From contig NZ_JBGFGL010000076.1 of the NCBI RefSeq assembly GCF_041224425.1, positions 186,001 through 250,000 of the forward strand: a DNA stretch of 64,000 nucleotides, read 5' to 3'. Position numbers and translations under genes: made by a program. The DNA comes from Psychroserpens sp041224425 (GTDB lineage Bacteria > Bacteroidota > Bacteroidia > Flavobacteriales > Flavobacteriaceae). Numbering within the stretch: the first letter of the stretch is position 1; each line of letters starts with the position of its first letter. The notes beneath the pieces are model-generated. The model searched no databases. It saw only the letters and a program-made list of their open reading frames with translations, and was not told the origin of the DNA. Below are positions 8,932-18,649 of this stretch, piece by piece.

Positions 8932-8981
8932 TGTATTTCATCGAATTTATTTGCATTTTATGGAGTTGGTATATATATTTG
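8932..8981 (+). promoter_or_regulatory. Direct-repeat operator and promoter of the 2079-residue surface protein gene
   Basis: TGTATTTCATCGA starts at 8932 and TGCATTTTATGGA exactly 20 bp later at 8952. The second copy overlaps a -33 TTG (8951-8953), and a perfect -7 TATATTTG lies at 8974-8981, giving TTG-N20-TAnnTTTG. Transcription would start near 8988, leaving a leader of about 35 nt. The layout suits an activator bound at about -35 and -55. Confidence 0.6.
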
Positions 8982-9021
8982 ACCAAAATTAGTTAGTCCC
9001 AAAACTAAAATTTAACCGCTT

Positions 9022-12000
9022 ATGAAAATTTCTACACTTTCACTTAGAAAGTTTGCACTCATATTGTGCACGCTTTTATTATCCGAATTAGGATTTGCTC
9101 AAACTTCCGTTGTTGAAGTCACTGTAGACTGGCCATCTTGGGCATCTGAAAACCGCGTTGAAATATACAACCCTGGAGGTACGCTTATTTCAACTATTGA
9201 CATCGGTTATACAGGTGGTTCCAATAACAGTTATACAGGAACAATATCACTTGGGTGTATTCCAGATGGTAATAACTATTATTTCATAATGTATGACACA
9301 TATGGAGATGGTTGGAATGGATCAGATAATATAACCATTACCTCTAGTGGTAGTACTGTCATAAATCAAGACGATGGCGATTTAGCTAGTCCAAGTGGAG
9401 CAGCTCCTGTGTACTTTAATGTATCAGGTGGATGTGCGGGAACATGTACATCAACCGTTAACTCTTTTCCTTATGCTGAAGGTTTTGAATCTGGACTAGG
9501 TTTATGGGTTCAAGATTCAGGTGATGACAAAGACTGGAGAAGCCGATCTGGCGGAACACCTTCCAACAACACTGGTCCTTCAGGTGCCAATGAAGGTTCA
9601 AATTACATGTATACTGAAGGAAGTAATCCAAACTATAACGATACACATATTCTTATTAGTCCTTGTTTTGATCTGTCCTCACAATTTTCAGCATCTTTCT
9701 CATTTTACTACCACATGTATGGTTCTGGAATGGGTGATTTGTCAGTTGAAATCAGTACTAACAATGGTGCGACTTGGCCAACAGTGCTATGGTCGCAAAG
9801 CGGACAAGTACAAACGAGTTCTGGACAGGCATGGAATCAAGTAACACTCAACTTGACACCTTATGTTGGTCAAAATGTAATGCTCCGTTTCATCGGATTA
9901 ACCACAAACGATTATAGAAGTGATATGGCTATTGATAATTTTAGCCTGACTGCTTCAGGCTCTCCAATGCCAGAAATTAATGTTATTGGAAACGGAACCA
10001 GTATTGTTGACGGAGATACCACACCAAGTGTAACTGATGATACCGATTTTGGAAATGTAAACACTACTGGTGGGACTAACGTCAATACCTTTACAATTCA
10101 AAATACAGGAACAGCTTCTCTAACAGTTGGAGCGATTACAATATCTGGAGCAAATGCGGCTGACTTTACCGTAACGTCAAGTCCTTCAGGGACAGTAGGA
10201 ACTTCAAGTTCAACGACATTTGACATTACTTTTGATCCGAGTGCCGATGGTGTAAGAACTGCTAGTGTAAGTATTGCAAATAACGATAGTAATGAAGCAC
10301 CATACAACTTTGACATTCAAGGTACAGGTATTACGCCTTCTCCAGAGATTAATGTCACAGGAAATGGAATCACGATTGTTGATGGAGATACAACACCAAC
10401 TGTAACAGATGATACAGAGTATGGTTCTATTTCAATAAGTGGATCAACAAGTACACATACTTTCACAATTGAAAATACAGGTACGTTATCATTATCTGTT
10501 TCAGCTGTTAACATAACTGGAGCAAATGCTGGTGATTTTACCGTAACATCTTCTCCAGCGGCATCAATTGCGGCTTCTGGTTCAACAACATTCGATGTTG
10601 AATTTGACCCAAGTGCTGTTGGAACGAGAACTGCTACTGTTTCTATTGTTAACAACGACAGTGATGAAAACCCTTATACTTTTGACATACAAGGTACAGG
10701 TATTGCACCAGGTGTTTGTACGTCGACAGTTTCTGCCTATCCATATTCAGAAAGTTTTGAGTCTGGGTTTGGACAATGGACACAAGATTTAAATATCATT
10801 ACAGACGATTTTGATTGGTCTAGAAATAGTTCAACAACGCCAACAAGTCAAACAGGACCAGCTTCTGCACAAGATGGCACGTTTTACATCTACACAGAAT
10901 CTGATGGTAACTTCAATGATACAGCACAGTTGGTTAGCCCATGCTTTGACCTATCAAGTGCATCGAATCCAAGATTTACCTTCTTCTATCATATGTATGG
11001 TTCAGCAATGGGCGATTTGTATGTGGAGTTAAGTACCGATAACGGATTGACGTATCCTACGCTCCTATTCTCACAATCGGCACAATCGCATGGATATGGC
11101 TTATCGTCATTCACACCAATTAGTGTAGATTTAACTAGCTATGTTGGTCAAACCATAAGAATTAGAATAAGAGGTGTAGTAGGTCCAAATCAAAGAAGTG
11201 ATATGGCTATTGATATGGTATCAATGGTCGACAAACCAACACCTACAGTAGCACCTGGTGGTGTGACTTCAGATCTCGCTTTATGGCTTAAGGCTGATGA
11301 CGGTTTAAGTTATACTAGCGGACAAAGTGTATCATCTTGGGTAGACCAAGGACTTGGTAGTGATGCTAGAGTTAATAACTCTAATCAAAGACCGACGTAT
11401 TATGACAATACCACTAAGAATGTAAACTTTAATCCAGTTGTTGAATTTGATAACACCTATACTTCGTTCTCTTTAGATGGCAACTATTCTCACGATAGTA
11501 CCACAACAGAGTTCTTATCTGGTGATTACGGTTTTTACACTCAGGATATTTTCATCGTTCTTATTCCAGATGACACACCAATTAACAACTCTTTCGGGTA
11601 TATGGATGTATTCTGTAGTGATGCACATTTAGAGACTGCTGCAACTGATGCAACCGGAATTGGTTTTGGAGATTATACAGGTCGTGTGAACGGTGAAGTT
11701 ATTTGTTATGCACATGACTCTTATACCTCTTCAGAAGCTGGAGATGGTTATGCAGTTGCTGAAATCGGTACAGGATCAAGTTATGATAATGTCGGTATCA
11801 TCAACACAAGAAATAATTCAGCAGATACGCAACAAGAATTGTTTTACAATGCTAATGATATTGGAACGAACCAAAACGATATCGCTGAATATATAAACAC
11901 TGAAGATTCTAGATGGTGGCTTGGACGTTCAGAAGGATGGGAAGCGACACTTAATGCTAGAGTTGCTGAAGTAATTACGTACTCTGCAAGAAAAGATGAC

Positions 12001-15000
12001 GCCAACTTAACCCAAGAGCGTAACAGAATTCAATCATACCTTGCGATTAAATACGGAATTACACTTGGTACTAATGGTACGACTCAAGATTATGTAGATA
12101 GTGATGGAACCGTTATTTGGGACCAATCTGCTAACGTCGGTTACAATTATGATATCGCTGGAATTGGTAGAGATGATGCTTCAGAATTGAATCAAAAGCA
12201 ATCTAGAAGTGTGAATAATGCTGCCGATTTAGATGGTCGTACAGAAGGGATCTTAACTTTTGGATTAACAGATATCTATGATACCAATAAATTAAATCAA
12301 TCAACGAACCCAACAACTTTCAATGATAAAGAGTTTCTTGTTTGGGGTAATAACGGTGTTGACTTAACATTAGCAGCAACGACTGTTACCGTAAACATGA
12401 GTGCTGGTATTACTCCTGCATTAACTACTAATGTAACTTTTACAGCCATGCAACGTGTTTGGAAAGTAGTTGAAAACGGCGGAGACATTCCAACAGTAAA
12501 AGTTAGAATTCCTCAAGATGCTTTTAGAAACATCTCTCCTCCAGGAAGTTACTATATGTTTATTTCTGATACAGGTGTTTTCGATCCAACGGCTGATTAT
12601 AGAGTAATGACTAGCGATGGTAATGGTAACCTAGAAACAGAATACGACTTTGATAACACTAAATATATCACCTTTGGTTATGCGCCTCAAATTGAAGTAG
12701 AGCGTTCAATTTACTTCGATGGTGCTGTTGACTATGTGGATATGGAGGATGCTTTAGATTTAAATCCTTCTGAGTTTACTATCTCAGCATGGATCAAAAG
12801 AGATGCAGCTGATACAGGAACGAAGTCTATTGTATCAAAAAGAGATACTGGTTTTACTCAAGGTTATGATTTCAGAATCTTAAATGATAACCGTATTCAA
12901 ATATTCTGGAAAAATGGAAGCAACCAATCGTTGGCATCTACAACCAGCATCCCTGATGATGAATGGCATCACGTTGCCGTTATCTATGATGGAACCACGG
13001 TTAGAATTTATATTGATGGTATTGAAGACAGTACAGCCAATAGAACAGCTCCTGTTGATACAACAGAGTCCTTCTACATTGCAGCTGCTGGTAAAGGTTC
13101 ACCAACACAGCACTTTAGAGGTAATATTGATGAAGTACGTGTGTGGGATATCGCTCTAAGCGTAGATCAAATGCGATTCATCATGAACCAGGAAATTGAG
13201 GATAATAGTTCATTTGTAAGCGGTAAAGTATTACCTACTACCATTACTAAAAATGAGGTTGCCACAATTCCATGGTCGGACTTAGCTGGATACTATCCAA
13301 TGTCAGTATACACCTATACCAATACTGAAGATGCTTCAGGAAATGGTAACCAAGGTGCACTTAGAAATCTTAATACAGTTGATAGACAAACTGCTCCTCT
13401 ACCATACGAAACAACCCAACCTGGTAATTGGAATGACACAACAACATGGGCGAATGGCGGTGTTCAAACGACACCTGGAACGTCTTCAATAGTTGATAGT
13501 GATGTCACTGTAGATTGGAATATTGTAAGAACAAGCCATAATGTTTCCATAAATTCAAACTCAGACTTACCTTCTTTCACAAAAAACAGATCGTTGCTAG
13601 GTCTTATGGTTGATAGTAACACACTTGAAGTAGATGGTTTAACAGATGCATCCAACAATCTTGGTTTTGGACTCACTATATCTCACTATTTGAGTTTAAC
13701 AGGAACTATAGATCTTGAAGGTGAATCACAACTAATCCAAACACAAGATAGTGACTTATTAGTGGCAAGTTCAGGTCGATTGGAACGTGATCAACAAGGA
13801 ACAGCTGACACCTATACCTATAACTATTGGTCATCTCCTGTTGGACAAACTGATATGGAAACCAATGAATTCAGATATACATTACCTGATGTTATGCAAA
13901 ATGTATCGTTCTCAACCTCTGGTTATGATGGAACTGCATCACCTCTACGTATTGCTGATTATTGGGTGTGGAAATTTGCAAACTTACCAAATGGCGATTA
14001 CTCAGCATGGCAACATATCAGAAGTAACGGCAATATTGAAGCTGGAGAAGGATTTACAATGAAAGGTCCTGGTTCTGGTGCGCTTGTAGACGATCAAAAC
14101 TATGTGTTTAGAGGAAAACCAAACAATGGCCATATTGATCTAACCCTTAATGCTGCCAATGATTACTTAGTTGGTAACCCTTATCCTTCAGCTATTGATG
14201 CTGTAGAGTTTATCAATGATAACTTAGGCGTGACAACTGGAACCCTATACTTCTGGGAGCATTGGGGCGGAGGAAATCACATCCTTCAAGATTATCAAGG
14301 TGGATATGCCTTAATGAACTTATCTGGTGGTACACCAGCTGTAACTTTAGGAGTTCCGGTTCCTGGTATAAGTAACATTGGTACAGCGAGAAAAACTCCA
14401 GGACAATACATACCTGTAAGTCAAGGATTCTTTGTTGTTGCTGATTCTGGCGGACAAGTGGTTTTTGAAAATGACCAGCGTGTGTTCCAGATGGAAGATG
14501 GTACTTTAAATGGTGATTCTGTATTCATGAGAACTGCTGAAGCAAGCTCAAGTGATGATGCGCCAGATGCCAATGCAGATGGTAGAATGAAATTTAGAAT
14601 TGGTATCTATACAGTAAATGAAATCAACCGTCAGTTATTATTAACTATAGATTCAAATGCGACTACTGGAGTTGACCTTGGTTATGACGGAATCTTAAAT
14701 GAAACCCAAATGGACGACATGTTCTGGATGATTGATGGAGACAAATACATCATACAAGGTAGTAATGACGTAGAAATTGACACGGTTTACCCTATCGGTA
14801 TCAAAACCGATTCAGACGGAATAAACACAATCAGTATTAATGCTCTTGAAAACGTGCCAAACGATATAGATATTTTTGTCCACGATATTGACAACAATAT
14901 CTACCATAACCTGAGAGAAAGTGATTATGATATTTTCCTTTCGGCTGGTGAATATTTAGATCGTTTTGAAATTACATTCAGAGATGCCAATGATACACTT

Positions 15001-15261
15001 AGCGTTGAAGAAAATGAGTTGAGTACTTTAGATATTTTCTACTCTAATGACTTAGAAAGTCTGGTTTTACTCAATCCGAATTTTACCGAAGTTAAGTCCA
15101 TCGAGGTATTCAATATAATTGGACAATCGATACATACTATAAACGACATTTCAGAACTGGACTATTCTGAATACGAAGTTAAGCACTTAAGTTCTGGAAC
15201 TTATATTGTGAAAATGCATACTGTGAGCGGTTCAGTATCCAAGAAAGTTTTAGTGAAATAA
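9022..15261 (+). CDS. Giant multidomain surface protein with T9SS sorting domain
   Basis: The product has 2079 residues. In order: a signal peptide (1-26, ending GFA-Q); a beta domain with YDTYGDGWNG; a MAM-like domain at about 142-312 (FPYAEGFESG... to RSDMAIDNF); two tandem choice-of-anchor D/ASH-like repeats at about 317-440 and 441-561, both starting PEIN; a second MAM-like domain at about 566-735; a long beta-rich region from about 746 with LALWLKADDG, as in LamG-like surface proteins; a LamG/concanavalin domain at about 1228-1410 (IYFDGAVDYV, WHHVAVIYDG, NIDEVRVWD); further beta domains; and a C-terminal sorting domain (about 2000-2079). No enzyme motif is visible. It is probably an adhesin or a carbohydrate- or matrix-binding protein on the outer surface. 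Confidence 0.88.
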   Translation: MKISTLSLRKFALILCTLLLSELGFAQTSVVEVTVDWPSWASENRVEIYNPGGTLISTIDIGYTGGSNNSYTGTISLGCIPDGNNYYFIMYDTYGDGWNGSDNITITSSGSTVINQDDGDLASPSGAAPVYFNVSGGCAGTCTSTVNSFPYAEGFESGLGLWVQDSGDDKDWRSRSGGTPSNNTGPSGANEGSNYMYTEGSNPNYNDTHILISPCFDLSSQFSASFSFYYHMYGSGMGDLSVEISTNNGATWPTVLWSQSGQVQTSSGQAWNQVTLNLTPYVGQNVMLRFIGLTTNDYRSDMAIDNFSLTASGSPMPEINVIGNGTSIVDGDTTPSVTDDTDFGNVNTTGGTNVNTFTIQNTGTASLTVGAITISGANAADFTVTSSPSGTVGTSSSTTFDITFDPSADGVRTASVSIANNDSNEAPYNFDIQGTGITPSPEINVTGNGITIVDGDTTPTVTDDTEYGSISISGSTSTHTFTIENTGTLSLSVSAVNITGANAGDFTVTSSPAASIAASGSTTFDVEFDPSAVGTRTATVSIVNNDSDENPYTFDIQGTGIAPGVCTSTVSAYPYSESFESGFGQWTQDLNIITDDFDWSRNSSTTPTSQTGPASAQDGTFYIYTESDGNFNDTAQLVSPCFDLSSASNPRFTFFYHMYGSAMGDLYVELSTDNGLTYPTLLFSQSAQSHGYGLSSFTPISVDLTSYVGQTIRIRIRGVVGPNQRSDMAIDMVSMVDKPTPTVAPGGVTSDLALWLKADDGLSYTSGQSVSSWVDQGLGSDARVNNSNQRPTYYDNTTKNVNFNPVVEFDNTYTSFSLDGNYSHDSTTTEFLSGDYGFYTQDIFIVLIPDDTPINNSFGYMDVFCSDAHLETAATDATGIGFGDYTGRVNGEVICYAHDSYTSSEAGDGYAVAEIGTGSSYDNVGIINTRNNSADTQQELFYNANDIGTNQNDIAEYINTEDSRWWLGRSEGWEATLNARVAEVITYSARKDDANLTQERNRIQSYLAIKYGITLGTNGTTQDYVDSDGTVIWDQSANVGYNYDIAGIGRDDASELNQKQSRSVNNAADLDGRTEGILTFGLTDIYDTNKLNQSTNPTTFNDKEFLVWGNNGVDLTLAATTVTVNMSAGITPALTTNVTFTAMQRVWKVVENGGDIPTVKVRIPQDAFRNISPPGSYYMFISDTGVFDPTADYRVMTSDGNGNLETEYDFDNTKYITFGYAPQIEVERSIYFDGAVDYVDMEDALDLNPSEFTISAWIKRDAADTGTKSIVSKRDTGFTQGYDFRILNDNRIQIFWKNGSNQSLASTTSIPDDEWHHVAVIYDGTTVRIYIDGIEDSTANRTAPVDTTESFYIAAAGKGSPTQHFRGNIDEVRVWDIALSVDQMRFIMNQEIEDNSSFVSGKVLPTTITKNEVATIPWSDLAGYYPMSVYTYTNTEDASGNGNQGALRNLNTVDRQTAPLPYETTQPGNWNDTTTWANGGVQTTPGTSSIVDSDVTVDWNIVRTSHNVSINSNSDLPSFTKNRSLLGLMVDSNTLEVDGLTDASNNLGFGLTISHYLSLTGTIDLEGESQLIQTQDSDLLVASSGRLERDQQGTADTYTYNYWSSPVGQTDMETNEFRYTLPDVMQNVSFSTSGYDGTASPLRIADYWVWKFANLPNGDYSAWQHIRSNGNIEAGEGFTMKGPGSGALVDDQNYVFRGKPNNGHIDLTLNAANDYLVGNPYPSAIDAVEFINDNLGVTTGTLYFWEHWGGGNHILQDYQGGYALMNLSGGTPAVTLGVPVPGISNIGTARKTPGQYIPVSQGFFVVADSGGQVVFENDQRVFQMEDGTLNGDSVFMRTAEASSSDDAPDANADGRMKFRIGIYTVNEINRQLLLTIDSNATTGVDLGYDGILNETQMDDMFWMIDGDKYIIQGSNDVEIDTVYPIGIKTDSDGINTISINALENVPNDIDIFVHDIDNNIYHNLRESDYDIFLSAGEYLDRFEITFRDANDTLSVEENELSTLDIFYSNDLESLVLLNPNFTEVKSIEVFNIIGQSIHTINDISELDYSEYEVKHLSSGTYIVKMHTVSGSVSKKVLVK
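9970..10704 (+). repeat. Tandem repeat of two choice-of-anchor D modules inside the giant gene
   Basis: Two consecutive units of about 124 codons (9970-10341 and 10342-10704) each start with PEINV.GNG..IVDGDTTP.VTDDT and end with DIQGTGI. They remain recognisable at DNA level but have diverged at many synonymous sites, so this is an old internal duplication rather than a recent expansion. Confidence 0.85.
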
Positions 15262-15290
15262 TAGACCCAAATCTACCTTAAGCTTAACTT

Positions 15291-15325
15291 ACAAAAAGGC
15301 CTCAATGAAAATTGAGGCTTTTTTT
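15291..15325. terminator. Bidirectional terminator between the giant surface protein gene and hisS
   Basis: GCCTCAAT at 15299-15306 pairs with ATTGAGGC at 15311-15318. A run of T follows on the + strand, and a run of A precedes, which is T on the - strand. It serves two convergent genes. Confidence 0.85.
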
Positions 15326-16694
15326 ATTGTATCGTTGAAATCAGATCGTTTAAAGTAAGTGATTCTTGGTCTCCAGTTTTCATGGTTTTTAGGGTATACG
15401 TACCTGAATTCAGTTCCGATTCACCCAATAACACCACATAAGGAATGTTTCTATTGTTAGCATAAGACATCTGCTTTTTCATTTTAGCCGCATCAGGATA
15501 GAGTTCAGCCTTTATCCCATTTTCCCTCAATGCTTTTACAGCTTTTATGCATGCCATAGCCTCTTGGTCTCCAAAATTGATAAAAAGTACTTTGGTGCCT
15601 TCGGAAACCGTTTCTGGAAAACAATCCAATTCTTCCATGACAAGATAGATACGATCCAATCCGAAACTGATACCGACTCCACTCATGTTTTTCAATCCGA
15701 AAATTCCTGTGAGGTCATCATAGCGACCGCCACCTCCAATAGATCCCATAGCAACCCCTTCAGGAGCTGCCACTTCAAAAATAGCGCCTGTATAGTAGTT
15801 CAAACCTCTTGCTAAAGTGACATCCAACTGAAGCTTAGCAGTCTTCAATCCTAAAGAAGACACGCCATTATTTATAAATTCCAACTCTTCAATACCTTTA
15901 AGTCCGACTTCTGAAGCACTTAAAATAGATTTTAATTCCTCTATTTGCGCAGAAAAATCACCTTTCAAATTAAATAATGGCTGTAGCTTTTCAATTCCAG
16001 ATTCAGAAATACCTTTATCCAACATCTCCTCTTTAACCTTTGCCTCTCCTATTTTGTCGAGCTTATCTAAAGCCACCGTAAAATCAATCAATTTGTCCTG
16101 AGCTCCAATCACTTCAGCAATACCAGATAAAATTTTTCGATTATTGATTTTAATCGTGACACCTTCCAAACCTAAAGCCGAAAACACCGCATCGTACAAT
16201 TGTACAAATTCTACTTCCTGCCACAATGAATTACTTCCAACGACATCAGCATCACATTGATAAAATTCTCTAAAGCGTCCTTTTTGGGGACGATCGGCTC
16301 TCCAAACGGGTTGAATTTGATAGCGTTTGAATGGAAAATCAATCTCATTTTGGTGTTGTACCACATAGCGTGCAAAAGGAACAGTTAGATCATAGCGTAA
16401 GGCTTTTTCAGAAATCTTATCTGTGATTTTATTGGAATCTTTGGTTTCATATAGATCATCTTTGACTTTCTTCAAAAAATCTCCACTGTTCAAAATCTTA
16501 AAAATCAATCGGTCACCTTCATCTCCATATTTTCCCATCAAGGTTTCCGAATTTTCAAAACTAGGCGTTTCAATAGGCTGAAAGCCAAATAGCTCAAACT
16601 GTTGCTTTATCGTATTAAAAATGTAGTTACGCTTGGAAACTTCTTGCGGATTAAAATCTCTTGTGCCTTTAGGAATACTTGGTTTTTGTGCCAT
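15324..16694 (-). CDS. hisS: Histidyl-tRNA synthetase
   Basis: The product has 456 residues, in the normal range. Class II synthetase motifs are present: PKGTRDF near the N-terminus, motif 2 VWRADRPQKGRFREFYQCD, the histidine-specific ARGLNYYTGAIFEV (HisA-like block), GGGGRYDDL, and motif 3 with GVGISFGLDRI. A C-terminal anticodon-binding domain follows from about 360. It charges tRNA-His in the cytoplasm. The stop codon overlaps the T run of the terminator shared with the convergent surface protein gene. A candidate -7 element is at 16746-16753. It is a single-copy housekeeping gene and nothing looks unusual. Confidence 0.97.
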   Translation of the reverse strand: MAQKPSIPKGTRDFNPQEVSKRNYIFNTIKQQFELFGFQPIETPSFENSETLMGKYGDEGDRLIFKILNSGDFLKKVKDDLYETKDSNKITDKISEKALRYDLTVPFARYVVQHQNEIDFPFKRYQIQPVWRADRPQKGRFREFYQCDADVVGSNSLWQEVEFVQLYDAVFSALGLEGVTIKINNRKILSGIAEVIGAQDKLIDFTVALDKLDKIGEAKVKEEMLDKGISESGIEKLQPLFNLKGDFSAQIEELKSILSASEVGLKGIEELEFINNGVSSLGLKTAKLQLDVTLARGLNYYTGAIFEVAAPEGVAMGSIGGGGRYDDLTGIFGLKNMSGVGISFGLDRIYLVMEELDCFPETVSEGTKVLFINFGDQEAMACIKAVKALRENGIKAELYPDAAKMKKQMSYANNRNIPYVVLLGESELNSGTYTLKTMKTGDQESLTLNDLISTIQ

Positions 16695-16745
16695 AATTGT
16701 TCCGATTGTAGCGGGAATAAATATTGGATTAGCTTAATTTCTTCA

Positions 16746-16753
16746 CAAAAATA
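16746..16753 (-). promoter_or_regulatory. Candidate -7 element of hisS
   Basis: Read on the - strand this is TATTTTTG, a perfect TAnnTTTG element 52 bp upstream of the hisS start. No clear TTG is found at the expected -33 position. Confidence 0.45.
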
Positions 16754-16849
16754 TTATAAATTTTAAAGGCAGTCGAAAGTTATTTCAATTTTATAGTAAC
16801 TTTATCGGTGTTTTGTAGTCTTACATAAAAAAGCAACACTTAAGCATAT

Positions 16850-18088
16850 ATGTTTTCATTACTCAGGGAAAATATCAGAATCGCCTTTGACGCCATCAAA
16901 AGTCAATTGCTACGAACCATTCTCACTGTTTTGATCATTGCTATTGGAATTACTGCCTTAGTTGGTATTTTAAGCGCTGTTTCTGCGTTGGAAAACACTA
17001 TTTCAAGCGATTTCTCATCTATGGGAGCCAACACCTTCAATATTCAACGCTATGAATTCAATACGCAGCGTAGAAATGATGAGAAACAAAAAATCAATCC
17101 GGTTATTAGCTATAGAAATGTGAAGGCATTTGAAGACGACTTTAATTTTCCATATACCAAAACATCCATTTCATTTGTTGGGACTTATGGCGCTGAGGTC
17201 AAATATGAAAACGAAAAAACAGATCCTGAAGTACAAGTTTTAGGCGTCAATGAAAATTACATTACCAACTCAGGATTGGAAATTGAATTAGGTCGTGATT
17301 TGAACTATTTTGACGTTCAAAACAGCAATAGTGTTTGTGTGATTGGTAGTGATTTGAGAAAGGCTTTGCTGAAAGATGTAAATCCGCTAAACAAAACCAT
17401 CAGTGTTCGCGGCGCCAAATTTAAGGTCATCGGTGTCTTAAAAGAAAAGGGATCCACCTTTGGAAACAACCAAGACTTAAGGGTGTTTATGCCACTTCAA
17501 AAAGCGAGAACTATATTTACCAATCCCAATATTAATTACAGCTTGAGTGTCAAATCGGATAAGAAAGACATGATGGAAGGTGCACTCGATGAAGCTATCC
17601 TATTATTCAGAAACATTAGAGGTTTAAATCCTGTTGAAGACAACAATTTTGGTATCGAACGCAGTGACGATTTAATCAATCGAATCGGCAGCATTACTGG
17701 TGTTTTGGAAACAGTAGCTTGGATTATAAGCATTATTACCATTTTTGGCTCAACCATTGCCTTGCTTAATATGATGTTTGTTTCGGTTACTGAGCGTACA
17801 AGGGAAATTGGCGTTCGTAAAGCATTAGGTGCTAAACGAAGTACCATTGCCATGCAGTTTTTTATTGAAACCTTAATTATTGGTCAATTAGGTGGTATTT
17901 TAGGAATAATCTTAGGAATATCAGTTGGCGCAGGGATTTCCGCTATTGCCAATTTTCAATTTGTCACACCTTGGCTAGCCATGATAAGCGCAGTGATTAT
18001 TACCTTTATCGTCGCCGTGTTATCTGGATCTCTTCCAGCCATTAAAGCATCGAAATTAGATCCTGTAGAGTCATTACGTTACGAATAG
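16850..18088 (+). CDS. ABC transporter permease, MacB/FtsX family
   Basis: The product has 412 residues. One transmembrane helix near the N-terminus (about 20-45, ILTVLIIAIGITALVGIL) is followed by a large MacB-type periplasmic domain (about 50-280). Three more helices then include the FtsX segment ERTREIGVRKALGAKRSTI, and the end is AIKASKLDPVESLRYE, a typical MacB-family terminus. Such permeases work with a separate ATPase and usually move lipoproteins, peptides or drugs through mechanotransmission rather than across the membrane itself. No ATPase gene is adjacent, so the partner must be encoded elsewhere. It is divergent from hisS. Confidence 0.9.
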   Translation: MFSLLRENIRIAFDAIKSQLLRTILTVLIIAIGITALVGILSAVSALENTISSDFSSMGANTFNIQRYEFNTQRRNDEKQKINPVISYRNVKAFEDDFNFPYTKTSISFVGTYGAEVKYENEKTDPEVQVLGVNENYITNSGLEIELGRDLNYFDVQNSNSVCVIGSDLRKALLKDVNPLNKTISVRGAKFKVIGVLKEKGSTFGNNQDLRVFMPLQKARTIFTNPNINYSLSVKSDKKDMMEGALDEAILLFRNIRGLNPVEDNNFGIERSDDLINRIGSITGVLETVAWIISIITIFGSTIALLNMMFVSVTERTREIGVRKALGAKRSTIAMQFFIETLIIGQLGGILGIILGISVGAGISAIANFQFVTPWLAMISAVIITFIVAVLSGSLPAIKASKLDPVESLRYE

Positions 18089-18095
18089 CTTCCTG

Positions 18096-18572
18096 TTAAT
18101 TTCCAGCTATAATAGTTTCAAAATACTGGAATAATTCACCTTTGGTAATATTGGCGCCTTCTTGAATTAGCTTAAATTTATCCTGACCTTTTTCTTCGGA
18201 ATACCCTTTTCTTGAAGTGAAAAACTCAACTTCATCAGATAACAGATTATTCCTCAACCATTCATATCCTTCAGTTGTCGTGATATCAACATTTTTGTTC
18301 TTGATTTTAAGAGCGATCAAGCGCATATCTTTTTCGGTACACTGAAACAAATGCATCTGTTGAGGGGAAATATGTTCCAAATATGCTACTTTAGACAATA
18401 CACCTTCCCAAATCAAATCACTAAACACATCCAGTTCCTGCTCAGCAACCTCTGGTTTATTGGCTTTGATATCCTTCCATTCATCAGCAGTAATGGATTG
18501 TGTTGCTAAAAAATTAATAAATTCCTGGTGCAGTTCTTCAAACTGTTCTTTGGTCAATCTTGCATATTTCAT
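18096..18572 (-). CDS. DUF6495 family protein
   Basis: The product has 158 residues, helical, soluble and acidic. Conserved features are the N-terminal YARLTKEQFEELHQEFINFLA and a central EVAEQELDVFSDLIWEGVL block, which I associate with DUF6495 of Bacteroidota. The function is unknown. It ends 7 bp from the convergent permease gene and lies downstream of rplI on the same strand, separated from it by a terminator hairpin, so it probably has its own weak transcription or relies on read-through. Confidence 0.75.
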   Translation of the reverse strand: MKYARLTKEQFEELHQEFINFLATQSITADEWKDIKANKPEVAEQELDVFSDLIWEGVLSKVAYLEHISPQQMHLFQCTEKDMRLIALKIKNKNVDITTTEGYEWLRNNLLSDEVEFFTSRKGYSEEKGQDKFKLIQEGANITKGELFQYFETIIAGN

Positions 18573-18599
18573 AACTCGTTGTCCTAAATCTTATAATTG

Positions 18600-18626
18600 A
18601 AAAAGCCTCAACGATGTGTTGAGGCT
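18600..18626 (-). terminator. Terminator of the rpsF-rpsR-rplI operon
   Basis: GCCTCAAC at 18605-18612 pairs with GTTGAGGC at 18618-18625 around a 5-nt loop. On the - strand it is followed by TTTTTC. It lies between rplI and the DUF6495 gene. Confidence 0.8.
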
Positions 18627-18649
18627 TTATATATATGTTAAATTTTGAA

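Noticed and set aside
10098..10655. Two long - strand frames inside the giant gene
   Set aside because: They mirror each other because the + strand carries a tandem duplication; their compositions are those of antisense frames.
9970..10704. Tandem repeats considered as a CRISPR-like array
   Set aside because: The units are 360-372 bp, diverged, coding and without spacers.
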